Part shown: piece after piece, positions 16,300 through 23,991 of the stretch
How positions within the stretch are numbered: the first letter of the stretch is position 1
Layout: each line of letters opens with the position of its first letter
Origin: Roseibacillus sp.
Lineage (GTDB): Bacteria > Verrucomicrobiota > Verrucomicrobiia > Verrucomicrobiales > Akkermansiaceae
Length of the DNA: 64,000 bases
Reading direction: 5' to 3'
NCBI GenBank assembly: GCA_028821775.1
Contig: JAPKFB010000006.1
Span: forward strand, 1-64,000
Translations under genes and position numbers: made by a program
The notes under the pieces: generated by a model
What the model was told of the DNA's origin: nothing
The model's input: only the letters and a program-made list of their open reading frames with translations
Database searches by the model: none

Positions 16300-17241
16300 A
16301 TGTCTGCAGTGAACTCGCCACGGTATCCCTTGATTCTCAATCCCAACGCCCGGAGCGAGCGGGCGGAACGAGCCCTGCGATTCTTGATGGCGAACGCCAC
16401 CCGTTTTGCAATCTATGCTTCCAGCAGTCCGGAGGATGCGGTGGAATTGGCGCAGCGGTTTGCTGCCGAGGGGGAGCCCATCGTGGTGGTTGCGGGCGGA
16501 GACGGAACCCTGAATGCAGTGGTGGGGGGGTTGATTGGGACGAAGACGATTTTGGGGATCCTGCCCACGGGGACGATGAATGTCTTTGCGCGTGAGTTGC
16601 ACATTCCGTTCGCGCACTTGAAGGGTGCATTGGAGATCATCGATGGGGGCAAGGTGAAGGAGGTGGATCTCTTTGAGGCGGAGGGGACACCCTTTGTGCA
16701 GATGGCAGGGGTGGGCTTCGATGCCCAGGTGATCGAGGAGACCACGAGTGAGGCCAAGCGCCGCCTGGGGCCACTGGCCTACATAGTGTCGGCCGTGAAG
16801 TTGTTGGGAGCGAAGCCTCCGCGCATGAGGGTGACCTTTGCGGAGGGGAAGTCGGCGGAAGGAGCGTGCGTCCTGCTGGGCAATGGCGCTCTCTACGGCG
16901 GCCAACTTAGGCTTTTCGGAAAAGCAGACAACGCGGACGATCTCTTAGATGTCCTGGTTTACAAAGAGGCCGGCTACAAGGCGGCGTTGGGGTCGTTGGG
17001 GACGGTGGCGCGGGGCGGTTACGAAGAGGACGGCAAGTTCGTGGAATACTACCAGACCTCAGGATTGACGGTGGAGTGTGATCGCGAGGTGCCGGTGGAG
17101 TTGGACGGCGAGTTGTGGGGTCGGGCGAAGCGGGTGAGATTCCAAGCCATGACCGAGAAGTTGCGAGTGCTGGCGCCGGCCGAGCAGGGCAAGAATTGGT
17201 GGGAGCAGGTCCTGACGAATCTGCTGCCAGGAAAGAAGTGA
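16300..17241 (+). CDS. Diacylglycerol/sphingosine-kinase-family lipid kinase
   Basis: 313 residues of the DagK/YegS family. It has the nucleotide-binding VVVAGGDGTLNAVVGGL near residue 70, GILPTGTMNVFARELHIP near 95 (the GTxNxFA motif), and the second-domain VQMAGVGFDAQV near 140. Such kinases phosphorylate diacylglycerol or related lipids at the membrane. Start is ATG at 16300 behind GGAAGGAGG, a strong ribosome-binding site. It follows maf by 34 bp in the same direction. The lipid substrate is not shown by the sequence. Confidence 0.9.
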   Translation: MSAVNSPRYPLILNPNARSERAERALRFLMANATRFAIYASSSPEDAVELAQRFAAEGEPIVVVAGGDGTLNAVVGGLIGTKTILGILPTGTMNVFARELHIPFAHLKGALEIIDGGKVKEVDLFEAEGTPFVQMAGVGFDAQVIEETTSEAKRRLGPLAYIVSAVKLLGAKPPRMRVTFAEGKSAEGACVLLGNGALYGGQLRLFGKADNADDLLDVLVYKEAGYKAALGSLGTVARGGYEEDGKFVEYYQTSGLTVECDREVPVELDGELWGRAKRVRFQAMTEKLRVLAPAEQGKNWWEQVLTNLLPGKK

Positions 17242-17335
17242 ATTGGAGGCGTGAGTGGGAGATTGTGCAGAACTCTGAGGTAGATGTTTCAAATAAACTT
17301 CAACTTGAGGGGAGAAACCCCCAACTTGTGACCCA

Positions 17336-18061
17336 GTGAAATCCCGTCTTGAAGATCTCTTTGAATTCGCGAAAGGCGAAGTTACGGATGGGGATATCCG
17401 GAAATTCTGTCCGCCGGATCCCGGGTCCAGCAACTATGTGGAGCTCTGCACCACGGTTCGGCGCACGGGGAAGATTCCGGAAGTAGTCGATCCCGACTGG
17501 TTTGAGATCTTTGGGATCGCGCAGCGCGGAAGCGCTGAGCGGGAGGTCGATCGTGAGCGCTTCATGCGCTTCAAGCTTTTCTGCGGAGCGGTGGCAGCGA
17601 AATTCCTGCTCCAGGAACCGGGATTGGATCCGGTGGTGATCGTGAACTACGTCTGTTGCTCACTGGTGATGGCGGCGCGGGACATCGGGGACCAGACGTT
17701 GACGGGGATCTTGGCGGATGTTTTTCCGGCCCTGGCGATCGAGATGGAAGAGTATCGGACGCCCAGCGGATGGGTGGTGCAGGAATATCCCTTTTGCCTC
17801 TTGGCAGGCATGTTGATGCGCCAGGACCTGGGTGAAGACGAAGTGGCGGGCGACATGGCCGGCCAGTTGATCGAAGCTGAGGGCTTGATGCGGGTGGAGA
17901 GTTTCTTTCCCGGACACGAGTTCCTCATGGGGTTGACGAATTTTGATTCGTTGCACGCGGAGTGGTTGGGGCTGGCGGAGTCGTTGAAGAATCCGGGAGG
18001 GAGCGAGTCAGTGCAGTTGGTAATTGATGGCTTGAGGGGGGTTGAGAGGTGGCGGAAGTGA
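17336..18061 (+). CDS. Hypothetical protein
   Basis: 241 residues starting at GTG 17336. No motif I recognise. It has no signal peptide; the centre (FKLFCGAVAAKFLL and VIVNYVCCSLVMAARD) looks like amphipathic to hydrophobic helices of a soluble all-alpha protein rather than membrane spans. A purine-rich GAGGGGAGA lies about 20 bases upstream of the start, farther than usual. It stands between the lipid kinase and the convergent thiS, with 94 bp after the kinase. Confidence 0.7.
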   Translation: MKSRLEDLFEFAKGEVTDGDIRKFCPPDPGSSNYVELCTTVRRTGKIPEVVDPDWFEIFGIAQRGSAEREVDRERFMRFKLFCGAVAAKFLLQEPGLDPVVIVNYVCCSLVMAARDIGDQTLTGILADVFPALAIEMEEYRTPSGWVVQEYPFCLLAGMLMRQDLGEDEVAGDMAGQLIEAEGLMRVESFFPGHEFLMGLTNFDSLHAEWLGLAESLKNPGGSESVQLVIDGLRGVERWRK

Positions 18062-18150
18062 GAGTGCTGATCAGGGAGTAAAAGGAAGTCTCGATCTCTC
18101 CGGGTTCGGGGCAGGAGGGTCGGGGGGGATGGCGGTTCCGGGAGCGGGGC

Positions 18151-18354
18151 TCAACCGCCTGCGGCGAGAGTGATGAGCTCGACCTTGGACCCGTCGGTCA
18201 CTTCCGCGGTGGAGTGCTCGCTTGGAGGGAGGGCGTTGCCGTTGAGTTCCACGACCACGGGCTTTCTTGATATGTCGAGAGACTCGAGGAGGGAGGCGAT
18301 GGTGATTGGCACTGTGATCGTGTGCGGTTGGCCGTTGAGAGTGATCTGAGGCAT
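18151..18354 (-). CDS. thiS: Sulfur carrier protein ThiS
   Basis: 67 residues with the ubiquitin-like fold and the C-terminal Gly-Gly (TLAAGG) that is adenylated and then converted to a thiocarboxylate; it gives sulfur to the thiazole of thiamine. The N-terminus MPQITLNGQPHTI and central VVVELNGNALP are typical of ThiS. It lies 23 bp downstream of thiH on the same strand. thiG, usually found between or next to these two, is not in this window. Confidence 0.92.
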   Translation of the reverse strand: MPQITLNGQPHTITVPITIASLLESLDISRKPVVVELNGNALPPSEHSTAEVTDGSKVELITLAAGG

Positions 18355-18377
18355 GGGAGAGGTGGGGACGGCGGGAG

Positions 18378-19601
18378 CTAGGCGAGTTTGGGTGCGAGGA
18401 TCGCGCAGTCCCAGTCTTTCCAGACCGGATCGAAGCCTTGGGATTGGAGTTCGAGGGAGACTTCAAGGGGGGAGCGTTGATCGTCGATCTCGAACTGGGG
18501 GGTGGCCCGTGAGCAACCGCTGGATTGTTCGGCGGGATCGAGTTCGACGCGGCGGCCTTTGACGGTGCGGTGCAAGTCGTCTGAGCCGGCGCCGGTGTAG
18601 CCGCCCGGTTCGGTGTGCGATCCGGCAGAGAGGTGAGTGACTCCCAGGGCGAAGAGTTTGTCGCGAAGGGTGGCGGGCTCGCGCGTGGAGAGAACGATAC
18701 CGACCTGAGGAAAAGTGAGCCGGAAGGCGCAGATGAGTTGCACGAGCTGGCGGTCGGTCAGGGTGAGTGCGGGGTCGGCTTCGTGACGGTGATTGCCAGC
18801 GTGTGGTTTGAGGCGGGGAAAGGAAATGGTGAACTGTGCTTTCCAGCACTGCTTGTGAAGATACTCGAGGTGGGCGGCGAGAGCGATGGCTTCCACGCGC
18901 CAATTCGCGAGCCCGAAGAGAGCGCCTATTCCGATGCGTCGGAAGCCACCGGCATAGGCCCGTTCTGGGCAGTCGAGACGCCAGTCGAAGTTCTTCTTGG
19001 GCCCGGCGGTGTGAAGAGTGGCGTAGACTGCGCGGTCATAGGTTTCCTGGTAGACCACGAGTCCCTCGGCGCCACAGGAAACGAGTTCGGCGTATTGATC
19101 GTCTTCCATGGGTCCGACCTCGATGCCGAGGGCCGGGATGGAGGGCGCGAGCTGGCGCAGGCACTCCTGGAGGTAGCCGTCGGAGACAAATTTGGGATGC
19201 TCACCAGCCACGAGGAGGAGATTGCGAAAGCCCAGATTGCGCAAGTGATTGGCTTCCACCGCGACCTGAGCGGGGGAGAGGGTTGTGCGGAGGATGGGAT
19301 TATCGCGCGAGAACCCGCAATAGCTGCAGTTGTTGACGCACTCGTTGGAAAGATAGAGGGGAGCGAAAAGGCGCATGGTGCGCCCGAAGTGACGCCGGGA
19401 AAGGGCTCCACTGCGCTGGGCGAGGTCCTCCAGTCCGACCGCGGAGAGAGGAGCCAAGTGGTCCTCAAATCGTTGAAGGAGTGGGGATTTCGGGCGGTCG
19501 GGATCTCCGAATTGGGAGGCAAAGCTCACGTGCGAGAGGTCGGATGCGGTGGGGCGATTGTCAAAGGAGAAAATTCCAGCCGGAGGTTGTCTGGATCTCA
19601 C
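18378..19601 (-). CDS. thiH: 2-iminoacetate synthase ThiH (radical SAM)
   Basis: 407 residues. ThiH cleaves tyrosine with a 5'-deoxyadenosyl radical to give dehydroglycine for thiazole synthesis. The iron-sulfur motif CVNNCSYCGF (C-x3-C-x2-C) is near residue 88, followed by LLVAGEHPK and, late in the chain, LSAGSHTEPGGY. Starts at GTG 19601 with no clear ribosome-binding site. Co-directional with thiS. ThiH needs ThiG to complete the thiazole; that gene must lie elsewhere. No thiamine riboswitch was seen in the short upstream gap. Confidence 0.93.
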   Translation of the reverse strand: MRSRQPPAGIFSFDNRPTASDLSHVSFASQFGDPDRPKSPLLQRFEDHLAPLSAVGLEDLAQRSGALSRRHFGRTMRLFAPLYLSNECVNNCSYCGFSRDNPILRTTLSPAQVAVEANHLRNLGFRNLLLVAGEHPKFVSDGYLQECLRQLAPSIPALGIEVGPMEDDQYAELVSCGAEGLVVYQETYDRAVYATLHTAGPKKNFDWRLDCPERAYAGGFRRIGIGALFGLANWRVEAIALAAHLEYLHKQCWKAQFTISFPRLKPHAGNHRHEADPALTLTDRQLVQLICAFRLTFPQVGIVLSTREPATLRDKLFALGVTHLSAGSHTEPGGYTGAGSDDLHRTVKGRRVELDPAEQSSGCSRATPQFEIDDQRSPLEVSLELQSQGFDPVWKDWDCAILAPKLA

Positions 19602-19683
19602 GAGGAGAGAAATGCGCGTTTGAGTCGATTGAACGCTTGATCAGGGAGGGAGGGATCAGTCAGGTTCACGGCAGCAGCAGATT

Positions 19684-20577
19684 ATGAGCAACGGGGAAGT
19701 GATCAAGTGCAAGCCAACTAAGTGGTTCTTTGTGAGGGCCATCGCGATGGTGACAATGTTTGCGGTATTTCTGGTTCTTTTCCTCAAGGACTGGAAAGTG
19801 GGGTGGCCGAAGAAGAACGAGATTTATTATACTTTCCAGGCCTTCAAGAAAGCGGGGGAAGCCTTCGCCGCCCACGAGGGCTCGGCCGAAGGTTGGAATT
19901 CGTTTGCCTCGGCCCAGAAGATTGAATTCCCGGACGAGAAGGGGATGATTCCTGTGGGGGTGGACAGCGATGCGTCCTGGCCGGCCATCCTGGCTGACTA
20001 CTCGGGTTACAAGAAGGCGCTGGCGAAAGAGGGCAGCAGGTCCACTCCTCCTCTGTGGACAGTCTACACTGACGAGCGGGGCTGGAGCTCAGCCGTTCCC
20101 AACAAGTTCTACGGGCAGGGCAAGATCAAGGAGCAGCTTTATTTTGGAATTGGGAGCGGATTTCTCATGATTGTGGGAGGCTTTTATCTGGCGCGGACCT
20201 CGCGGCGTTCGATGAGAGTGGACGGGGAGGCCTACTATGCTCCGTCCGGAGAGCGCATTCCCTATGACTCGATCAAGCGAATCGACAAGCGCAAGTGGGA
20301 GACCAAGGGCTTGGCCTACTTGACCTACGTGGACGGTAAAGAGGAGAAGAAGGCCAAAGTTGACGGCATGGTTTACGGGCAATTCAAGCCCGAGGATGAC
20401 GCTCCGGCCGAGGCGTTATTCAAACGTATCCTGAGTAATTTTCTGGGTGAGCTGATTGAGCTGGAGGAGGACGAAGATGAAGAGGAGTGTGATGAGGCCG
20501 TGGCCTCGAGTGCCGAGGAAGGGGGGGATTCCAGCAAAGAGGTGGGGGAAGATTCTAGGCCGAAAGCTCCGGAGTAA
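19684..20577 (+). CDS. Hypothetical membrane protein with acidic tail
   Basis: 297 residues. Two membrane helices: [20 protein letters not shown] at about 14-33 and [20 protein letters not shown] at about 148-168, with a roughly 110-residue domain between them (probably periplasmic) and a soluble domain after the second helix ([15 protein letters not shown]). The last 45 residues are highly acidic ([13 protein letters not shown]). I recognise no family. It precedes acpP by 68 bp in the same direction. Confidence 0.75.
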   Translation: MSNGEVIKCKPTKWFFVRAIAMVTMFAVFLVLFLKDWKVGWPKKNEIYYTFQAFKKAGEAFAAHEGSAEGWNSFASAQKIEFPDEKGMIPVGVDSDASWPAILADYSGYKKALAKEGSRSTPPLWTVYTDERGWSSAVPNKFYGQGKIKEQLYFGIGSGFLMIVGGFYLARTSRRSMRVDGEAYYAPSGERIPYDSIKRIDKRKWETKGLAYLTYVDGKEEKKAKVDGMVYGQFKPEDDAPAEALFKRILSNFLGELIELEEDEDEEECDEAVASSAEEGGDSSKEVGEDSRPKAPE

Positions 20578-20645
20578 TTTTCGGAGTTGCCAAGCGCCTC
20601 TGGGAGGGCTACAGCGACCATCAAGCAACCAATTGCCACGGATAC

Positions 20646-20885
20646 ATGTCAGAAAACAGCGAAGCGAAGATCAAGGACATCATTGTCGAGCAGCTCGGCG
20701 TAAATGCCGACCAAGTGACCCCGGAGGCGAAGATGATCGAGGACCTAGGTGCCGACTCTCTCGATGCGGTGGAACTGGTCATGGCGATTGAGGAAGAATT
20801 CGGGATTGAGATTCCCGATGAGGCGGCTGAGAAGCTCTCGGCAGTAGGCGATATCATCACCTACATCGACAAAGTGGTCGATTGA
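20646..20885 (+). CDS. acpP: Acyl carrier protein
   Basis: 79 residues, the standard size. The phosphopantetheine attachment serine is in [18 protein letters not shown] (about residue 38). Carries growing acyl chains in fatty-acid synthesis. Interestingly it is not flanked by fabG or fabF as in many bacteria, though accA of the same pathway is 1.5 kb downstream. A strong hairpin terminator follows. Confidence 0.97.
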   Translation: MSENSEAKIKDIIVEQLGVNADQVTPEAKMIEDLGADSLDAVELVMAIEEEFGIEIPDEAAEKLSAVGDIITYIDKVVD

Positions 20886-20914
20886 GGTCGTCTTATTAGA
20901 CAATTCACGAGGTG

Positions 20915-20941
20915 GGGCGGGTCCTCTGGATCTGCCCTTTT
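20915..20941 (+). terminator. Rho-independent terminator after acpP
   Basis: GGGCGGGTCC (20915-20924) pairs over all ten positions, two as G-T wobbles, with GGATCTGCCC (20928-20937) around a TCT loop, followed by TTTTCGTT. This is the clearest intrinsic terminator in the window. Confidence 0.8.
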
Positions 20942-20984
20942 CGTTGTCAGAGGCCCCAAGCTGGGCGATGATTGCGCTTAGAGA

Positions 20985-21509
20985 ATGTATTCACCCGATG
21001 ATATTCATTACGCGCTGGAGACCACCAGCGTGCTGCACGAGCCGGATCGCCGGATCGACACCTTTGGAAACACCCGTTTTGAGTTTCTCCTTCTGAGCGA
21101 ATTGATGGATTCGGTCGGGCAGGTTCGGATCCGGACCGGGGAGGTGGAAGCGGCCCAGCCAACCATCATCAAGCCCGAGCCGTATCAAGAGATCGAGTTC
21201 GAAGGATTTGGAGATGACGCCCGCCGGTTTTACCAGTGGATGCAGGATCACGGTGCAGTTCAGGCGATGATGAAGTACGGCTTTCACTTTCGGCGAGGGG
21301 AGGTCCGCGAAGAGTTGCTGCACGAGCCCCTGGCGGATGTTCGTGAGCGGGTAGTGGAGAACGCGCGGCGAGTGGGAAATCCCATGCAGGCGGTGATTGA
21401 AGGAGTGGATGACGCCTGGGAGATCAGTCTCCTGCGCTTCATGTTCGAGATGGTTCAGAAGAGCGGCGAGATCAACGTGTTTGATTTCAAGCGCAAGGGA
21501 CTTCTTTAG
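20985..21509 (+). CDS. Hypothetical protein
   Basis: 174 residues from ATG 20985, no signal peptide or membrane span. Composition is that of a compact soluble protein: FEFLLLSELMDSVGQVRIRTGEV near residue 30 and DDARRFYQWMQDHG near 80. I recognise no family. It starts just after the acpP terminator and lies 10 bp before the LysM protein gene, so it heads the next transcription unit (this gene, LysM protein, accA, hypothetical). Confidence 0.75.
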   Translation: MYSPDDIHYALETTSVLHEPDRRIDTFGNTRFEFLLLSELMDSVGQVRIRTGEVEAAQPTIIKPEPYQEIEFEGFGDDARRFYQWMQDHGAVQAMMKYGFHFRRGEVREELLHEPLADVRERVVENARRVGNPMQAVIEGVDDAWEISLLRFMFEMVQKSGEINVFDFKRKGLL

Positions 21510-21519
21510 AGCTTCGAAT

Positions 21520-22359
21520 ATGATGACTGTCGTCAAGGTTCTCGCCGCGTTGATCGTCTTGGCGGCGCTGGGCGGGACCGCAGTCCTGGTGGAGAGGCTC
21601 AAAGAAGAGAGCACCGTTCCGCGACTCCGAGAGGTGAAGGTCGAGGGGTCGACCGTGGAGCCTGATGAGATTGCCTTTGAGCGCGCCCGTGAATTCCTGG
21701 CCACCGGTCAGTTTGAGGAGGCGCGGGTAAAGCTCGAATTCATCGTGACTCTTTACCCGGGGTCGCCTTCGGCGGCGGAGGGACGGCGCATCCTTGGGGA
21801 GTTGAATCTTGATGACCTGCTCTCGACCGAAGTGATGGATGGCAAGGTGATGTACACGGTGAAATCTGGGGACAACTTCACCAAGATTGCGCTCCAGCAT
21901 GAGACCACCCTCGATTGTATCATGCATATGAATGGGCTGCAGCGCATGGACAAGCTTTATCCGGGGAATGAACTCGTTCTGCTACCCCTGAACTTCAACA
22001 TCAAGATTGATGTCCCCCGCAAGCGACTGAGTCTCTTCAGGGAGGGGCACTTCCTGAAGGCCTACCAATTGCTCAGTGCGCGCACCAGGAGGGGTGCCAA
22101 GGGGACTCTGCGCTCCAAGATTGGCCAGAAGATCGGAATCTCCAATGGGAGCCGCATATCGCCCGTGAGACATGAGTCCTACCGAGCTGCCCAGAAGGTG
22201 CTCATTCTGGATCACCAGGGACTGCAGTTGCGTGAAGTGGTGGAGGCTGATGAGGAAAATTCGGGGCGGGGCTTTTTTTTGTCCGAATCCGATATGGAAG
22301 AGCTCGCATTGTTGCTCCGGGTAGGCAACGAAGTGGAAGTCCGCTTCATAAACAAATAG
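21520..22359 (+). CDS. LysM protein with degenerate L,D-transpeptidase (YkuD-like) domain
   Basis: 279 residues from ATG 21520 (a longer frame starting at 21397 runs inside the upstream gene and is rejected). One N-terminal membrane helix (VVKVLAALIVLAALGGTAVLV), then a short TPR-like segment (FERAREFLATGQFEEARVKL), then a LysM domain (MYTVKSGDNFTKIALQHET). The rest begins IDVPRKRLSLFREGHFLKAY, like the first strands of YkuD L,D-transpeptidases, and ends DMEELALLLRVGNEVEVRF, like their last helix and strand. The catalytic HGT...SHGCIRM region is absent: the equivalent place reads NSGRGFFLSES. It probably binds peptidoglycan but does not cross-link it. Next to accA (11 bp). Confidence 0.8.
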   Translation: MMTVVKVLAALIVLAALGGTAVLVERLKEESTVPRLREVKVEGSTVEPDEIAFERAREFLATGQFEEARVKLEFIVTLYPGSPSAAEGRRILGELNLDDLLSTEVMDGKVMYTVKSGDNFTKIALQHETTLDCIMHMNGLQRMDKLYPGNELVLLPLNFNIKIDVPRKRLSLFREGHFLKAYQLLSARTRRGAKGTLRSKIGQKIGISNGSRISPVRHESYRAAQKVLILDHQGLQLREVVEADEENSGRGFFLSESDMEELALLLRVGNEVEVRFINK

Positions 22360-22370
22360 ATTTTGCGTGA

Positions 22371-23345
22371 ATGAAAGATAGCACGACGCGTCCGCATCCC
22401 CTCGAATTCGAGAAGCCCATTCTGGAGCTTGAAGGGCAATTGGCCAAGATGCGGGAGAAGGCGGAGTCCCAGAAGATTGATCTCAGCGATGAGATCGGCG
22501 CTGCGGAAGCCAAATTGGACGAAACGAGGATCCGTATTTACGAGAATCTTTCTCCGTGGCAACGTGTTCTGATTGCGAGACACGTCGATCGGCCCTTCAT
22601 GCTGGATTATCTCAACGACACCTTTGAGGACTTTTGCGAATTGCATGGGGATCGTTTGGTCGGAGACGACAGTGCGATGCCGGGCGGTTTCGCGACCATT
22701 TCCGGTCGTCGTTGTGTGGTGATCGGACATCAGAAAGGGCGGAACACGAAGGAGAATCTCGAGCGCAATTTTGGGAGTGCCCATCCCGAAGGCTATCGCA
22801 AAGCGCTGCGGCTCATGAAAATGGGCGAGAAATTCGGGCTGCCCATCATTACCTTGATTGACACCCCGGGAGCGTTTCCGGGGATCGGCGCGGAAGAGCG
22901 AAACATCGCGGAGGCGATCGCGCGCAATCTGCGGGAGATGATGGATCTCAAGACGCCCATCATCGCGGTGGTGCTGGGTGAAGGAGGTTCGGGCGGCGCG
23001 CTTGGCATCGGGGTCGCTGATCGCGTTCTCATGTTGGAGAACGCCTATTACTCGGTGATCAGTCCGGAAGGGTGCGCAGCCATTCTTTGGAAGCATCGCA
23101 AACATGCCCCAGAGGCGGCGGAGGCCATGAAGGTCACCGCACCGGAACTGGCGGAAATGGGATTGGTGGACGAGGTGATTGCGGAGCCCCACGGGGGGGC
23201 TCACAACGACCACCGGGTTGCCGGGGATCACCTTAAAGTCGCGGTGGTCAAGCAGCTCGCCATTCTTGAGAAACTCTCCGAGGAGGAGTTGATGGAGGAG
23301 CGCTACCAGAAGTTCCGGAAGGTGGGAACGTGGCTTGAGGAATAG
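22371..23345 (+). CDS. accA: Acetyl-CoA carboxylase carboxyltransferase subunit alpha
   Basis: 324 residues, the usual size. The alpha subunit pairs with AccD to move CO2 from biotin to acetyl-CoA, the first step of fatty-acid synthesis. Diagnostic stretches: LSPWQRVLIARHVDRP, GHQKGRNTKEN, LIDTPGAFPGIGAEERN, and LGEGGSGGALGIGVADR. The alpha subunit carries no zinc finger, as expected (that is in AccD). Starts at ATG 22371, 11 bp after the LysM gene. accD is not in the window. Confidence 0.97.
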   Translation: MKDSTTRPHPLEFEKPILELEGQLAKMREKAESQKIDLSDEIGAAEAKLDETRIRIYENLSPWQRVLIARHVDRPFMLDYLNDTFEDFCELHGDRLVGDDSAMPGGFATISGRRCVVIGHQKGRNTKENLERNFGSAHPEGYRKALRLMKMGEKFGLPIITLIDTPGAFPGIGAEERNIAEAIARNLREMMDLKTPIIAVVLGEGGSGGALGIGVADRVLMLENAYYSVISPEGCAAILWKHRKHAPEAAEAMKVTAPELAEMGLVDEVIAEPHGGAHNDHRVAGDHLKVAVVKQLAILEKLSEEELMEERYQKFRKVGTWLEE

Positions 23346-23356
23346 AGCGGGCGGGG

Positions 23357-23857
23357 ATGGCGATTCGGGACGAAGAGTACGCCATCCTGGCGTTTGCGAT
23401 GGAGACCATTGTGTCCGAATTGCTGAGCAGTCATCCGGAACTGAATCCGCCGCGGGTCTATCTCATTGAGGGTGCCCCTGAGTTGAGAGGAGGGGTGGAG
23501 GATCTCGTGTACTGGTGGCACCAGTCGGTGGTGAAATTCTCGCATCTGAAGAACGAGGCTCGCATTGACCTGCTGAAAGTTGGCGAGGAGAAGGAGGGAT
23601 TCGAGCGTCGCAAGTTTAGGGAACTGGGATTGGCCATTGCGGGGCTTGATCACCTCGATCATCCCCGGGCCGAGAAGTGGGAGTTTTCGCTTTCGCGGGC
23701 CGGGCTGGATCGGGTTGGGCGACAATCCGTAGTGCATGTCTGGGCTGATCCCGGCTGCAACGCGCAGTATGGCACGGGATTCATCCTGGTGGTGGGATGG
23801 AATGAGGAAGGAACGCTGAGTGTTCTGGAGCGGGTGCGGACCGGTAGAGGAGAGTAG
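23357..23857 (+). CDS. Hypothetical protein
   Basis: 166 residues, ATG 23357 behind GGCGGGG, 11 bp after accA, so probably co-transcribed. No signal peptide, no membrane span and no motif I recognise. The C-terminal part (VVHVWADPGCNAQYGTGFILVV) looks like beta strands. It is the last gene of this run; a hairpin lies downstream. Confidence 0.65.
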   Translation: MAIRDEEYAILAFAMETIVSELLSSHPELNPPRVYLIEGAPELRGGVEDLVYWWHQSVVKFSHLKNEARIDLLKVGEEKEGFERRKFRELGLAIAGLDHLDHPRAEKWEFSLSRAGLDRVGRQSVVHVWADPGCNAQYGTGFILVVGWNEEGTLSVLERVRTGRGE

Positions 23858-23941
23858 GGCGTGTTCGGAAATTCGGGCCCAGCGCGGTAGCCAAGGAGAA
23901 CAGGTGGGAACAGGGCGTCCAAGCGGGCCATTCCATCGAAG

Positions 23942-23963
23942 GCCCCGGACTGAGGTCCGGGGC
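23942..23963. terminator. Perfect hairpin between convergent genes
   Basis: GCCCCGGAC and GTCCGGGGC pair perfectly over nine bases around a TGAG loop, midway between the convergent hypothetical gene and the cytochrome gene. There is no T tract on either side, so it may end transcription poorly, but its place suits a shared terminator. Confidence 0.55.
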
Positions 23964-23991
23964 GGCGAGAAGGGGGTCGATCAGTCTAGGC

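Noticed and set aside
19602..19683. Thiamine riboswitch before thiH
   Set aside because: The gap is too short and shows none of the conserved CUGAGA-type elements.
21397..21519. Longer start for the LysM protein
   Set aside because: It lies inside the upstream gene and would bury the membrane helix that begins at the ATG at 21520.
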